A stretch of DNA of 21,730 nucleotides from Planctomycetota bacterium (lineage in GTDB: Bacteria; Planctomycetota; Planctomycetia; Pirellulales; Pirellulaceae): positions 1-21,730 of the forward strand of contig JAJDEH010000406.1 of NCBI GenBank assembly GCA_029259935.1. Direction: 5' to 3'. Position 1 is the stretch's first letter. Each line of letters opens with the position of its first letter. Positions 1-8,670 of the stretch are shown here, piece after piece. The position numbers and the translations under genes were made by a program. The notes beneath the pieces are model-generated. The model was not told where the DNA came from. It did no database searches and saw only the letters and a program-made list of their open reading frames with translations.

Positions 1-1322
1 CCCCACGGATTCGGCTTCTTCTGGCCGACCGGGTGCGTCGTCTTCCCGGAATTGTGATTAAACCAGCAGTGCTGCTCGATTTCCGCCGGATCGTCGCCGA
101 AGTAGAACTTGGTGGTGGTACCCGCCCGGCAAGCGTATTCCCATTCGGCCTCGGTCGGCAGCCGGTAACCGTTGCCACCCAGGATTCTTATTTCCTCGCC
201 CTGGCGTCTGTAATAGGACGGCCGCTTGTCACGGAGGCTGAGTTGGTTGCAAAAGTGAATCGCGTCATACCAGCTTACGTTCTCCACGGGATGCTGCTTG
301 GTGTCTTGTCCGCGCACCTTGTCGCTCTGCTCGCCCTTTGCGGAGAACTGAGACGGATTAGTTCCCATGACAAACTCGTATTCCGATTGCGTCACTTTGT
401 ACTCGGCCATGTAGAACGGCTTGGTGATCCGAATCGAGTGTTGGGGCTTTTCGGCATCGAGGGCCTGCGCATCATCGTCAGTGCTTCCCATCAGGAACTC
501 GCCGGCGGGAATGAGCCGGAATTGCATTCCCAGCGCATTGGTCATGATCTCGTTTGTCGCGGCCTTGTTGGCGGTCGTTGCTTCCGGCTCATCGCGTGGA
601 GACGTTCCTTTCGGGTCGGGCATGGTCTCGGCGTTGCGACGGGGCTTGCGCGATGGAGGGTCGGCGGTCTGCTTGCTGTTAATCTCGGCACCTCGCGACG
701 GCGAGGCAGATTGCGAATCCGAGCTAGACCCCAACTCGGCAATCAACGTGGGGTTTTCCCACACATACCAAGCGACCAACAAGATTGCACAAACGCCGAC
801 AATTCCAGCGACGATCATCAGGACGACGGGCAGCACATTGGGGGCCGGGCGTCTTCTGATTACCCTGGATGGCACGAATGGCCTTAATGTCTGGCTCGTC
901 TCTAGCGGCACCAAATTGTATCCGTCGTCGTCGTCCGGGGGCTTCACCACCGCCACTGGCGTACTCGGCTCGAATTCCGACGGGCCAACGACCAGCGACG
1001 ATTTTTGTGGCTCCGGTTCTGGTGCCACTTCCGGTTCGGGCTCTCGCGATGCTCGCAACTGAGCATCGTAGGCGGCCTTCTTTTCGGCGGTAAGCAGACA
1101 GTTTCGAGCCGCCGCGAGTTCGTTGAGTATCTTTTGCGATAGCGCGCTGCGAGGCCCGTTCTGGAACGACCGAAGATGCGTCATGCGCTGGTCAGCCGCA
1201 TGTTCGATAACGTCCGGATCGTCAATGAACTCGGGAACGCCCAGCAACCGGTAGTGATTGGGCGGCTGGTCCGCGGGGGGAATCGCGAGCCATTTCAAAT
1301 ACGGGTCAAAATCTCCAGACAT
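1..1322 (-). CDS. J-like / transmembrane / formylglycine-generating-enzyme-fold protein, C-terminus cut by window edge
   Basis: I read this gene by translating the minus strand from ATG at 1322-1320; the frame stays open to base 1, so about 440 residues are visible and the C-terminus is missing. Residues 5-90 hold a DnaJ-like module (FDPYLKWLAIPP, HYRLLGVPEF, ILNELAAARNCLLTAEKKAAYD) that I recognise from many planctomycete kinases and membrane proteins; no HPD motif is seen, so chaperone activity is not implied. A Pro/Glu-rich linker follows, then one membrane segment near 163-186, a charged Ser/Lys/Pro linker, and from about 260 an FGE-sulfatase (SUMF1-like) domain: NALGMQFRLIPAGEFLMGS, HPVENVSWYDAIHFCNQL, GYRLPTEAEWEYACRAGT. 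The fold is known from sulfatase-activating enzymes and many non-catalytic binding proteins. The catalytic C-terminal part is outside the window, so enzyme activity cannot be judged. It is divergent from the PQQ-like gene. Confidence 0.9.
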   Translation of the reverse strand, partial: MSGDFDPYLKWLAIPPADQPPNHYRLLGVPEFIDDPDVIEHAADQRMTHLRSFQNGPRSALSQKILNELAAARNCLLTAEKKAAYDAQLRASREPEPEVAPEPEPQKSSLVVGPSEFEPSTPVAVVKPPDDDDGYNLVPLETSQTLRPFVPSRVIRRRPAPNVLPVVLMIVAGIVGVCAILLVAWYVWENPTLIAELGSSSDSQSASPSRGAEINSKQTADPPSRKPRRNAETMPDPKGTSPRDEPEATTANKAATNEIMTNALGMQFRLIPAGEFLMGSTDDDAQALDAEKPQHSIRITKPFYMAEYKVTQSEYEFVMGTNPSQFSAKGEQSDKVRGQDTKQHPVENVSWYDAIHFCNQLSLRDKRPSYYRRQGEEIRILGGNGYRLPTEAEWEYACRAGTTTKFYFGDDPAEIEQHCWFNHNSGKTTHPVGQKKPNPW

Positions 1323-1586
1323 GGCGATGGACGGCGGAATGGTGCAATGATCGGTTCTTCCATTAGCATGACGACTTGAGAGGACGCGTCAACTGACGGG
1401 TGTCGGCGAAACACATCTTGTGCAGCTGAAACAAACTCTTGTTAGTCCCAGAACCATTTTGGACGTTCCTTGTCGAGGGAGGGGATTGTTGGTTCTCGCC
1501 CGTGCACTGTGGCGAATTCAATTTGAGTCTACAATGCGTGCAGGATCAAATTATTGATAACTCTTTTTCCAACGGAGATGACAGTA
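1323..1586. other. Divergent intergenic region
   Basis: This stretch separates the minus-strand FGE-fold gene from the plus-strand PQQ-like gene and must carry both promoters. I see no convincing -35/-10 pair, no long palindrome and no credible small gene. Confidence 0.5.
1574..1577 (+). promoter_or_regulatory. Ribosome binding site deciding the PQQ-like gene start
   Basis: GGAG lies 9 nt before the ATG at 1587. In-frame ATGs at 1554 and 1578 are upstream of or abut this motif, so it favours 1587, which also gives a clean signal peptide. Confidence 0.55.
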
Positions 1587-2894
1587 ATGCGAGCACTAAC
1601 GCTGCTATTAGTGACGTTTTTCACGGTGGGTGCCGCGGTCTCTCCTGCTGGTGCCACTGATCGGTGGCCGTCCTTCCAAAACGGGGGCCAGCTTCGAATC
1701 GAGGCGGACAACTTGCCGTTGACCTGGAGCAGCGCCAAAGCGATCGCGTGGAACGTGGCTTTGGACGGCTATGGACAATCGACGCCTGTGATTTGGTCCG
1801 ACAGCGTCTATGTCACGTTTTGCTCAGGCGACATGAAGGAGAAGCTGCACGTTCGCGCGCTGGAATTCGGATCGGGAGAAACTCGGTGGAGTCACACGCT
1901 GGACAATAGCTCGCCGGAGAAGAACTCGAACTACGTTAGCAAGGCCGCGCCAAGCCCCGTCGCCGATGACGACGGCGTGATCGCTTTCTTCGAGGGCGGC
2001 AACCTTGTCGCGCTTGACCATCAAGGCGTCGTGCGTTGGCAACGTGATTTGGTCAAGGACTATGGGGCTGTCACCGCTCGGCACGGTCTGGCATCGTCGC
2101 TGGAACAAGATGACCGGCACGTGTTCGTCTGGGTCGAACGATCCGAAGCTCCGTATGTTTTGGCTGTTTCGAAAGCGACCGGAAAGACCGCTTGGAAAGT
2201 GGAGGGCGCTGAAAAGACCGCCTGGTCGAGCCCACGGCTGGTGGCGGTAGGCGACCGACAACATCTGGTGCTGAGCGCCATTGGTCGCATCATTGGATTG
2301 GACCCTGCCAGTGGCCAGCGACTGTGGCGGTTCGAGCAGGTTACAAACAATACCACGCCAACACCGATCCCGCTCGGTGAAGGCCGATTTCTGATCGGTG
2401 CTTCGGATGGCCGTGGCGAGCAGACCGCGCCTTCGATGAAGTCGAACGGCATCATCCAGATATCCAAGGACAAGAACGGCGAATATGTCGCGGATTACCT
2501 GTGGCGTGCCGACAAGGCCACCACGTCTTTTGGTTCGCCGATCGTCGCGGGCAATAACGCCTACTTCGTCAATAGGGCGGGTGTTATCTATTGTTTGGAT
2601 GCCAAGACGGGCAAACAGCACTACGCGAAACGGTCCGCCGGAAGCGTTTGGGCGACTCCACTGCATGTTGGAAATCGCATCTACCTTTTCGGGCGCAACG
2701 GAACGACGACCGTGATTGGCGATGGCAACGAATTCGAGTTGCTGGCCGAGAATACGCTTTGGAAAGCCGAGCCGTCCAAACAACCGGCGACGGGGCCGGG
2801 CGGCTTTGGCGGTCCCGTACTCTATGCCGCGGCCGTGGCGAGAAACAAGATTGTGCTTCGTCGCGGAGATCGCGTCTATTGCATTGGTCGGTAG
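1587..2894 (+). CDS. Secreted PQQ-like beta-propeller repeat protein
   Basis: The 435-residue product starts with a signal peptide (MRALTLLL, ending near AGA). The rest is built of propeller blades with the PQQ-like signature of a residue run followed by D/S-x-x-TGK/SG-x-x-W: RALEFGSGETRWSH, VLAVSKATGKTAWKVE, IIGLDPASGQRLWRFE and VIYCLDAKTGKQHY. Such proteins include BamB and quinoprotein dehydrogenases. I see no dehydrogenase catalytic or cofactor residues and there are no BAM genes nearby, so a periplasmic scaffold or binding role is more likely than an enzyme. The frame begins earlier (ATG at 1554 and 1578), but the GGAG at 1574 and the signal peptide favour 1587. The gene runs convergent to the RND permease with only 41 bp between the two stop codons. 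Confidence 0.88.
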   Translation: MRALTLLLVTFFTVGAAVSPAGATDRWPSFQNGGQLRIEADNLPLTWSSAKAIAWNVALDGYGQSTPVIWSDSVYVTFCSGDMKEKLHVRALEFGSGETRWSHTLDNSSPEKNSNYVSKAAPSPVADDDGVIAFFEGGNLVALDHQGVVRWQRDLVKDYGAVTARHGLASSLEQDDRHVFVWVERSEAPYVLAVSKATGKTAWKVEGAEKTAWSSPRLVAVGDRQHLVLSAIGRIIGLDPASGQRLWRFEQVTNNTTPTPIPLGEGRFLIGASDGRGEQTAPSMKSNGIIQISKDKNGEYVADYLWRADKATTSFGSPIVAGNNAYFVNRAGVIYCLDAKTGKQHYAKRSAGSVWATPLHVGNRIYLFGRNGTTTVIGDGNEFELLAENTLWKAEPSKQPATGPGGFGGPVLYAAAVARNKIVLRRGDRVYCIGR

Positions 2895-2935
2895 CGACAC
2901 TCAGCAGATCGAATGAGGGGCATCCCCAACTAAAA

Positions 2936-5900
2936 CTAAGGATGCAGGACCTTGGCCATGACCGGTGCCGGATCGGGTTCGCCGCGAGCATCCTCGATCG
3001 GTTCCATTCGGGAAACACTGCCCGTGTCGCCGTTCAAGCCGAGGATCATCCGAGCGTAGAGGTAGTAAAACGTGGGCACCAATAACAAGACCAAGGCCGT
3101 TGCCAAAATCAGGCCAAAACAAAGGCTGGTCGCCATCGGAATCAGTACCTGAGCCTGAAACGACCGTTCCATCAACAGCGGAATCAGCCCGGCGACCGTC
3201 GTCACTGATGTCAAAAATACAGCCCGGAATCGGCGTTGCCCCGCGTCGAGCAAGGCTTCCTTTAAGGGTCCGCCGGCGCGCACACGGGTATTGATAAAGT
3301 CGACCAAGACAATGGAATCATTCACCACGACCCCGGTTAGAGCGATCAGGCCGAACACGCTGAACAGAGTCAGATTCATTTGAAAGATTGCGTGGCCGGC
3401 GATGGCGCCAATTAGGCCAAAGGGAATGATGGCCAGGATCATCAGCGGTTGTATGTACGAACGAAATTCAACCGTCAGCAGCACGTACATGGCCAGCATG
3501 GCAATAAAGAAGCCGACAAACATACTCTGCATCGATTCTTGCGTCTGCTCGTCTTGACCCTCCCAGCGGATTCGGATCCCAGGAAAGTCTTTCGCCAGTT
3601 TTTCCGCGAAGCCGCTCTCCTTGAGCGTGTCCATGATCACCTTGGCGTTCGCTCCGCTGTTTTCGTCCACATCGGCCAGTACCGTAATTGACCGCAATTG
3701 GTCGATGCGATTGATTTCCGACGTGCCCCGCTTGTAGCGAACGTCGGCCACCTCGGTCATGGGACGCTCGACGGCATCCGCTCCGCGTACACGAATGTCT
3801 TCAAAGTTCGCCATCGACCGCCGCTCTGCGGGCGGGTTGCGGACCATCAGCTTGACCTCATGGCGGCCCCGTTGCAGCCGCATGACTTCTTCGCCGTAAT
3901 ACGATCCACGCACCGTTTCCGCGAGATCGGCCAACGTCACCGCCATGCCGTCGGCGTCTTGCTTTACGTTGAGCTGCAATTCCCATTTGCCGGGACGCGA
4001 GTCGTCGTCGATGTCAAACACCCCCTCAAACTTCTTGAGCCGTTCCTTGCACTGTTCGGCCGCCGCTTCCAGATTGTGCTCGAATCCACGATCGGCCAGC
4101 ACTTTGAACTCAATCGGCACGGCGGCCGGTCCCATGGCAGGACTGCGGAAGACGCAGCTTTCCGCTCCAGGGAACTGAGCGGCTTGGTCGCGCCATTGGT
4201 CAAGGATTTGTTGGCTTTTGATGTCGCGCTTATCGGGTGCCACTAACTCGATCATGACCGCGCCCATGTGCGCGCCCGAGGCGCTGCCGTTGGGGTTGGC
4301 GGGCGATTGCTGTTGAACCATGCCCACCGACCGATGGCGAACTTCGATCAATTTCAATCCGCGCTCTTCTCGCTGTTCATCGTTGAGGTCGGGGTGTTTT
4401 TCTTTCATTTCGGCGATGTACGCCGCGTTGATTTGCTTAATGGTTTCTTCCAGGCTGATCGTGGCTTGGTCGGTGACGATCGCCGGAGTTCCATCCGGAT
4501 AGGTGATGACCGCTTCGATGAAACGATTGTCCAGCTTGGGCATGATTACAAACGGCGTAATCCCCGCTTTTACAAATCCAATGGCCATGATGAACAGAGC
4601 GGCCGCCGAACTGACCACGATCAGCGGGTTGGAAAGTGACCAATCGAGCATCGGCGTGTAAACGCGATCGATGGTCCATCGCATGGCTCGCGTGGCCCCG
4701 GCGTTCACCCAATGGAAGAAGGTCACCAGAACCTTCAGCGGATAAAAGCAAACTCCGATGATCCTGAAGAATAAATTGTCGTGATGCGCCAGATGGCAGG
4801 GCAGAATGAACGTGCTTTCCAGCAGCGAAATGATCAACATGGCGATCACGGCCAGCGGCATGACGGCGATGAATTTACCCATGACGCCGGCCACAAACAT
4901 CAACGGCATGAAGGCGATGATGGTCGTCGTCACCGAGGCACACACGGAAGGCAGCACCTCATAGGTTCCATCGGTCGCCGCCTGGACGAATTTCTTTCCC
5001 AACTGACGATGGTGATAGATGTTCTCACCAATGACGATTGCGTCGTCGACCACGATCCCCAAGGCCATCAAAAAGGCAAACATCGACAACATGTTCAGCG
5101 TTTGATCGCCGCCCAGCAAGACGCAACCGGCACCCATCACCGCGACGGGAATACCCAGGGCCACCCAAAACGCCAGCCGCAACTCGAGGAAGATCGCCAG
5201 CACCAAAAACACCAGCAGCAGCCCTTGCAGTCCGTTGCGAACCAGCATGTTCATGCGGTCGCGGACATCGACCGATTGGTCGTACCACAGCTTCAGTTCG
5301 TAGCCCGGCGGCATTTCTTTTTTGGCGGCATAGGCCCGCACCGATTCCACGACCTCCAGCAAATCTTCCGACGACGTGCGGGCCACTTCGATGACCAACC
5401 CTTCGCGGCCATCGATGCGCGTGATTAAGGACTCGTCGGCGAACCCGTCGCGGACTTGTCCCAAATCGCCGACCGTCAGCTTGTCGCCGCTGGGTTTGGT
5501 GATGATCGTGATATCTTCAATGTCGCGTCCCAAGGTCCGTTTGCCCTTCCCCACGAGCAACATTTCCTGAGCGTCGGTTTTCAAGCGACCTCCGGGCAGT
5601 TCGAGGTTTTGGCGTCGCACGATGCCCGCAACTTGTTGCAACGAGAGGCCGTATTCGCGCAACGTCGCTTCGGAGATTTCAATGTCGATCTGATACGGCT
5701 TTTCCGTCAGGATGTTGGCCGTGGAAACAACCGCGTTGCCGGCGCGCGGCCGAATGATCGACAGTATCTTGGAGATCGGGTTGCTTGGTTCGGCCGGTTC
5801 TAGCTGAAGCAGTTCAGTGCGCACGTCCTCGGTAACGTCGCGCAGGTCCCACTCGGCATTTTCGTCGTCGCGATCTGGACCAAGGACACCTACGCGAATC

Positions 5901-6310
5901 GCCGGGCTGCGAAAAGTAATCTGCTGAACTTCGTAGTCCTCCGATAACTCGGGAAAGCTAGGGATCTGGTCCAATTCCGACCGGACCTCGCTGAGTACCT
6001 TTTGCACATCGACATGCGGCTGCAGCTCGAGGATCACAAAGCCGGAACCTTCCTTGGCGATGGCGGTTTTCTTCTTGATGCCGTCCAGCGACTGGACCGA
6101 TTCTTCGATCTTCTGGCAGATCCCTTCTTCCACTTCCTCGGGACTGGCACCCGGATATGGGACCGTGATCAGCAGGATTTCCAGTTCAAATTCTGGAAAG
6201 ACTTCGCGCCGCAAAGATGCCAAGCTCGCGCCACCGACCAGCAGCATGCCGATCAGAATCGTATTCATGGCGGGCGAGTTGCCGATCGCCCAGCGAATCA
6301 GCGACTTCAT
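2936..6310 (-). CDS. RND-family efflux transporter permease subunit (AcrB-like)
   Basis: This 1124-residue protein has the RND double layout: a first membrane helix at about 12-31, a large periplasmic porter loop, a helix bundle, and then the same order again. The N-terminal region around SLRREVFPEFELEILLITV and YPGASPEEVEEGICQKIEE is typical. In the TM4 region GIVVDDAIVIGENI keeps the Asp-Asp pair of the AcrB proton relay; in the TM10 region GVVVNDSIVLVDFIN has Asn where AcrB has the relay lysine, a variant found in other RND subgroups. It should be the inner-membrane pump of a tripartite exporter energised by protons. Its start overlaps the hlyD stop by 4 nt (ATGA), so translation is probably coupled. 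No TolC-type outer-membrane gene is in the window. The substrate cannot be told from sequence. Confidence 0.95.
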   Translation of the reverse strand: MKSLIRWAIGNSPAMNTILIGMLLVGGASLASLRREVFPEFELEILLITVPYPGASPEEVEEGICQKIEESVQSLDGIKKKTAIAKEGSGFVILELQPHVDVQKVLSEVRSELDQIPSFPELSEDYEVQQITFRSPAIRVGVLGPDRDDENAEWDLRDVTEDVRTELLQLEPAEPSNPISKILSIIRPRAGNAVVSTANILTEKPYQIDIEISEATLREYGLSLQQVAGIVRRQNLELPGGRLKTDAQEMLLVGKGKRTLGRDIEDITIITKPSGDKLTVGDLGQVRDGFADESLITRIDGREGLVIEVARTSSEDLLEVVESVRAYAAKKEMPPGYELKLWYDQSVDVRDRMNMLVRNGLQGLLLVFLVLAIFLELRLAFWVALGIPVAVMGAGCVLLGGDQTLNMLSMFAFLMALGIVVDDAIVIGENIYHHRQLGKKFVQAATDGTYEVLPSVCASVTTTIIAFMPLMFVAGVMGKFIAVMPLAVIAMLIISLLESTFILPCHLAHHDNLFFRIIGVCFYPLKVLVTFFHWVNAGATRAMRWTIDRVYTPMLDWSLSNPLIVVSSAAALFIMAIGFVKAGITPFVIMPKLDNRFIEAVITYPDGTPAIVTDQATISLEETIKQINAAYIAEMKEKHPDLNDEQREERGLKLIEVRHRSVGMVQQQSPANPNGSASGAHMGAVMIELVAPDKRDIKSQQILDQWRDQAAQFPGAESCVFRSPAMGPAAVPIEFKVLADRGFEHNLEAAAEQCKERLKKFEGVFDIDDDSRPGKWELQLNVKQDADGMAVTLADLAETVRGSYYGEEVMRLQRGRHEVKLMVRNPPAERRSMANFEDIRVRGADAVERPMTEVADVRYKRGTSEINRIDQLRSITVLADVDENSGANAKVIMDTLKESGFAEKLAKDFPGIRIRWEGQDEQTQESMQSMFVGFFIAMLAMYVLLTVEFRSYIQPLMILAIIPFGLIGAIAGHAIFQMNLTLFSVFGLIALTGVVVNDSIVLVDFINTRVRAGGPLKEALLDAGQRRFRAVFLTSVTTVAGLIPLLMERSFQAQVLIPMATSLCFGLILATALVLLLVPTFYYLYARMILGLNGDTGSVSRMEPIEDARGEPDPAPVMAKVLHP

Positions 6311-7794
6311 TGAGTGCCCTCCGATGAGGAAGGCTCAGTCGAGGAAGGCACGTTGGCGGGCTTGGCTTCAGGCTCGCTTTCGCTGGGCGGGGGACCCTTC
6401 TCTTTGCCGGGATTAGTGTCCGCGCCGCCTTGTTTGCCCGTGGCCGCTTTCGTGTCGGAACTGGCTTCTTCTTCCGAACCCGCCTCGCGCACCGGGCGTC
6501 CTTCGTAGGGATAAGCGAGCGGTGACACGACAACGCGATCCGCTGTCGAAAGCTTGGCCCCAGCCGCGTGGATGGCGACTCCGTCTTCCAACGTTTGCAC
6601 AATGCGCACACTTTGTTTCGCCAGCTTTCCGTCGCGCACCAACCACAGGATCTTCCCCGGTCGAACGGCATCCTTGGGAACAACCCACAGCGGAATGTTC
6701 GGGGCCGCTTGCACTTCAATCGTCACGTACATGCCGCGCAGCAGCGCCGGCGGGCCGGTTGAAATGCCTCCACCGTCGTCGCCCGATTTCTTGACCGAGC
6801 GCGGATCGTCGACGACCACTCGACACGGAATCGTGCGCGTTTGCGTATCCAATCCGATACCGTCGTAGCGGTCCAAGTGGCCGCTCCACTCGTAGCGAGT
6901 GCCCGCCAAATCAAAATAGACCGTGGCCCGTGCTTGCGGGATTTCATAAGCCAGCGCCGCCAAATTCTTCGGCTCGGCGGATTCCAGTTTCGGGGTCATC
7001 CAGAGCCATTGCAGTTCTTCCTTTTTGAGACTGCATTTGATTTCGACCTTGCTGGTATCTTCGATGGCCAGCAACGTCGTGCCGCGTTGCACGAACATGT
7101 CTTGCTCGACCATTTCGCTGACAATGACTCCCGAAATGGGCGACGTCACATTGGACCGCAAGACGTCTAGATTCGCCTTTCGCAGGGCGGCATCCAGACG
7201 CTTTTCCTTGGCCGTGTTCAGGGCCAGTTGATTTTCCAGCATGACGACGGAATTTTCCGCCGCCAGCAATTCACGTTCGGCTTGATCCAGATCGGCGCGC
7301 GAAACGACGCCGCGCAAGCCAGTTTCTCGTTGATAATCCCGCTTTTCGACATCGAACGTCTTCTTGGCGATCTTCAGCAGCGCCTCGCTGTTTTGCTTTT
7401 CGCTGCGAAGTTCCAGTAGCGCGCCGGCGGCTTCATCCCGCGCGATTTCGTAGTCTTCCTTTTCGATCTCCAGCAGGGCGGCACCCTTTTCGACGTAACG
7501 GCCTGGGCGACACGCCGCTTCTTTCTTGACGATTCGGCCGGCCACTTCCGCCGGTATTTCAATTTCGCGATAGGGAACGACCAATCCGCTCGCTTCGATC
7601 TTGACGCCCTTCTTGTGAACCTTGACGGCGACTGATTCGACAACGGTCGTTTCGTCGTCGTTGTCGTCACTGATTTCCGGCCGCGCCCTCAGAGCGAGCA
7701 GCAAAAAAAAGATGCCGAATCCCAGCAAGATTATTAAAACGGGAACTACATAGCGGACTAGTTCGAGGACCGTGGACTGTCTTGAACGCGTCAT
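6307..7794 (-). CDS. HlyD-family (RND adaptor) periplasmic efflux subunit
   Basis: The 495-residue protein starts with an N-terminal membrane anchor (about 12-34). It continues with a biotinyl-lipoyl-like half motif (VVPYREIEIPAEVAGRIVKK), a long helical hairpin rich in Lys, Glu and Ala (about 110-210), the second lipoyl half (VTSPISGVIVSEMVEQD), a beta-barrel domain, and a membrane-proximal part with VTIEV and VVPKDAVRPG. This is the normal order for an adaptor that links an inner-membrane pump to an outer-membrane channel. The last 60 or so residues form a disordered tail rich in Glu, Ser, Pro and Lys, which is unusual in length for the family. The gene sits between tetR (6-nt gap) and the RND permease (4-nt overlap). 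An AGAGG at 7805-7809, 10 nt before the start and inside the end of tetR, is a plausible ribosome site. Confidence 0.93.
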   Translation of the reverse strand: MTRSRQSTVLELVRYVVPVLIILLGFGIFFLLLALRARPEISDDNDDETTVVESVAVKVHKKGVKIEASGLVVPYREIEIPAEVAGRIVKKEAACRPGRYVEKGAALLEIEKEDYEIARDEAAGALLELRSEKQNSEALLKIAKKTFDVEKRDYQRETGLRGVVSRADLDQAERELLAAENSVVMLENQLALNTAKEKRLDAALRKANLDVLRSNVTSPISGVIVSEMVEQDMFVQRGTTLLAIEDTSKVEIKCSLKKEELQWLWMTPKLESAEPKNLAALAYEIPQARATVYFDLAGTRYEWSGHLDRYDGIGLDTQTRTIPCRVVVDDPRSVKKSGDDGGGISTGPPALLRGMYVTIEVQAAPNIPLWVVPKDAVRPGKILWLVRDGKLAKQSVRIVQTLEDGVAIHAAGAKLSTADRVVVSPLAYPYEGRPVREAGSEEEASSDTKAATGKQGGADTNPGKEKGPPPSESEPEAKPANVPSSTEPSSSEGTQ

Positions 7795-7800
7795 TTTGGA

Positions 7801-8466
7801 TTATCCTCTTTTTGCCACGGGCTTCGATTCGGCTGAATCTGGCGAACCCAACGGCGCGGCCAGGCCCAGCGCCGCCAGCGTGACTTGGGTTACATGATCG
7901 GCAAGTTGTTCGAATTCGTATTTGTCCGCCACTTCGTCCTCGCCAACCATCAACCCCACGACTTGTCCAGCCAGTCGATAGAAGACGCACTGTCCAATAA
8001 TGCTAAAGCCGATTTGATGGCGGCGATGGGGCGGTGTATCGGCGGGCAGCACTTCGTCGAGAATCCCCATCAACATTTCGAATTGGGGCCTAAAATAGTC
8101 CTGCACCAAATCTTTGCAGGCTTTGGTGGGCTGCAGTATCTCCCGCATCATGAGCCGCACTTGCCAGGGTGCCTTTTGCAGCCCCAACATGCGGGTTGTC
8201 ATGGTGTGGATGTAGTCGCGCAGCTTGGTCGCGGTGGGAGTCTCGGCCGACCAGTTGGGCATGGGAGCTTCGGCGGCTCGCAGTTCACGAGCCCGCTTGA
8301 CGGTTTCGGTGTAGAGCCGTTGCTTGTCACCGAAGTAGTAATTCACCGCGGCCAGATTGACTTCGGCCGCTTCGCAGATATCGCGCACCGTGGCCGCTTG
8401 AAAACCACGATCCGCGAAAATGGGCCCGGCCGCCTCTAGAATTCGCGTTCGAGTATCGTCGGTCAT
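7801..8466 (-). CDS. TetR-family regulator, CecR-like, of the efflux operon
   Basis: The 221-residue product has an N-terminal TetR helix-turn-helix (TRTRILEAAGPIFADRGFQ, then ATVRDICEAAEVNLAAVNYY with FGDKQRLYTE). The Ala-Ala-Val-Asn-Tyr-Tyr-Phe-Gly stretch and the C-terminal region resemble CecR/YbiH, whose C-terminal domain binds a ligand and which controls a HlyD-containing exporter in E. coli. It is the first gene of a minus-strand operon with hlyD and the RND permease, so it most likely represses its own operon and is released by a pump substrate. A dyad at 8497-8528, 31 bp upstream of its start codon, is the best operator candidate. The ligand is not predictable. Confidence 0.92.
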   Translation of the reverse strand: MTDDTRTRILEAAGPIFADRGFQAATVRDICEAAEVNLAAVNYYFGDKQRLYTETVKRARELRAAEAPMPNWSAETPTATKLRDYIHTMTTRMLGLQKAPWQVRLMMREILQPTKACKDLVQDYFRPQFEMLMGILDEVLPADTPPHRRHQIGFSIIGQCVFYRLAGQVVGLMVGEDEVADKYEFEQLADHVTQVTLAALGLAAPLGSPDSAESKPVAKRG

Positions 8467-8496
8467 CGAAGTTTGCCTAATCGTAAAATTTCGCCA

Positions 8497-8528
8497 CTAA
8501 AACAAGTGTATGAAACAAATGTTTTAAC
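8497..8528. promoter_or_regulatory. Candidate TetR operator: two ACAnnTGT sites in a 32-bp dyad
   Basis: Two copies of AAACAAnTGT occur at 8500-8509 and 8513-8522. Each core (ACA-AG-TGT and ACA-AA-TGT) is itself a dyad, and the whole block is an inexact palindrome centred at 8512/8513. On the minus strand it covers a possible promoter, TTGTGT at 8532-8527 and TACACT at 8510-8505 with a 16-bp spacer. Binding here would block tetR-hlyD-RND transcription. Seen: the repeats. Inferred: the regulator and the promoter. Confidence 0.5.
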
Positions 8529-8652
8529 ACAAGAACAATAGCGAAAAAGAAGCTTATTTTGTCACTTTAGGAGCGATCGGCCGGCGAACAACCTTCCCAG
8601 AGGTAAGAATCCTGCCGCGACAAAAATCGGTTCCCACTCTCCTTTTTTGATA

Positions 8653-8670
8653 AGTGTACTTATGTATACT
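8653..8670 (+). promoter_or_regulatory. LexA-box-like palindrome in the imuA promoter
   Basis: AGTGTACTTATGTATACT is an imperfect palindrome with arms AGTrTAC and GTAyACT around a 4-bp centre. Its right arm contains TATACT, a good -10 match. It lies about 90 bp before the imuA ATG, where a repressor would block the cassette. The GTAC-N4-GTA spacing recalls the cyanobacterial LexA class RGTACNNNDGTWCB with two mismatches. LexA control of imuA-imuB-dnaE2 is well known elsewhere; that LexA binds this site is inferred. Confidence 0.5.

Noticed and set aside
33..887. A 284-residue plus-strand open frame
   Set aside because: It is antisense to the FGE-fold gene, whose minus-strand translation shows clear family motifs; the plus-strand translation shows none.
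1554..2894. BamB assignment for the PQQ-like protein
   Set aside because: The propeller motifs are shared by many unrelated proteins, there is no lipobox, and no other BAM gene is nearby.
1824..2900. A 358-residue minus-strand open frame over the PQQ-like gene
   Set aside because: The plus-strand frame has repeated PQQ-propeller motifs and a signal peptide; the antisense product is Arg/His-rich with no recognisable domain.
2895..2935. Hairpin GGGG-CAT-CCCC between the convergent PQQ-like and RND genes
   Set aside because: The stem is only 4 bp and no T run follows on either strand, so a terminator call is not supported.
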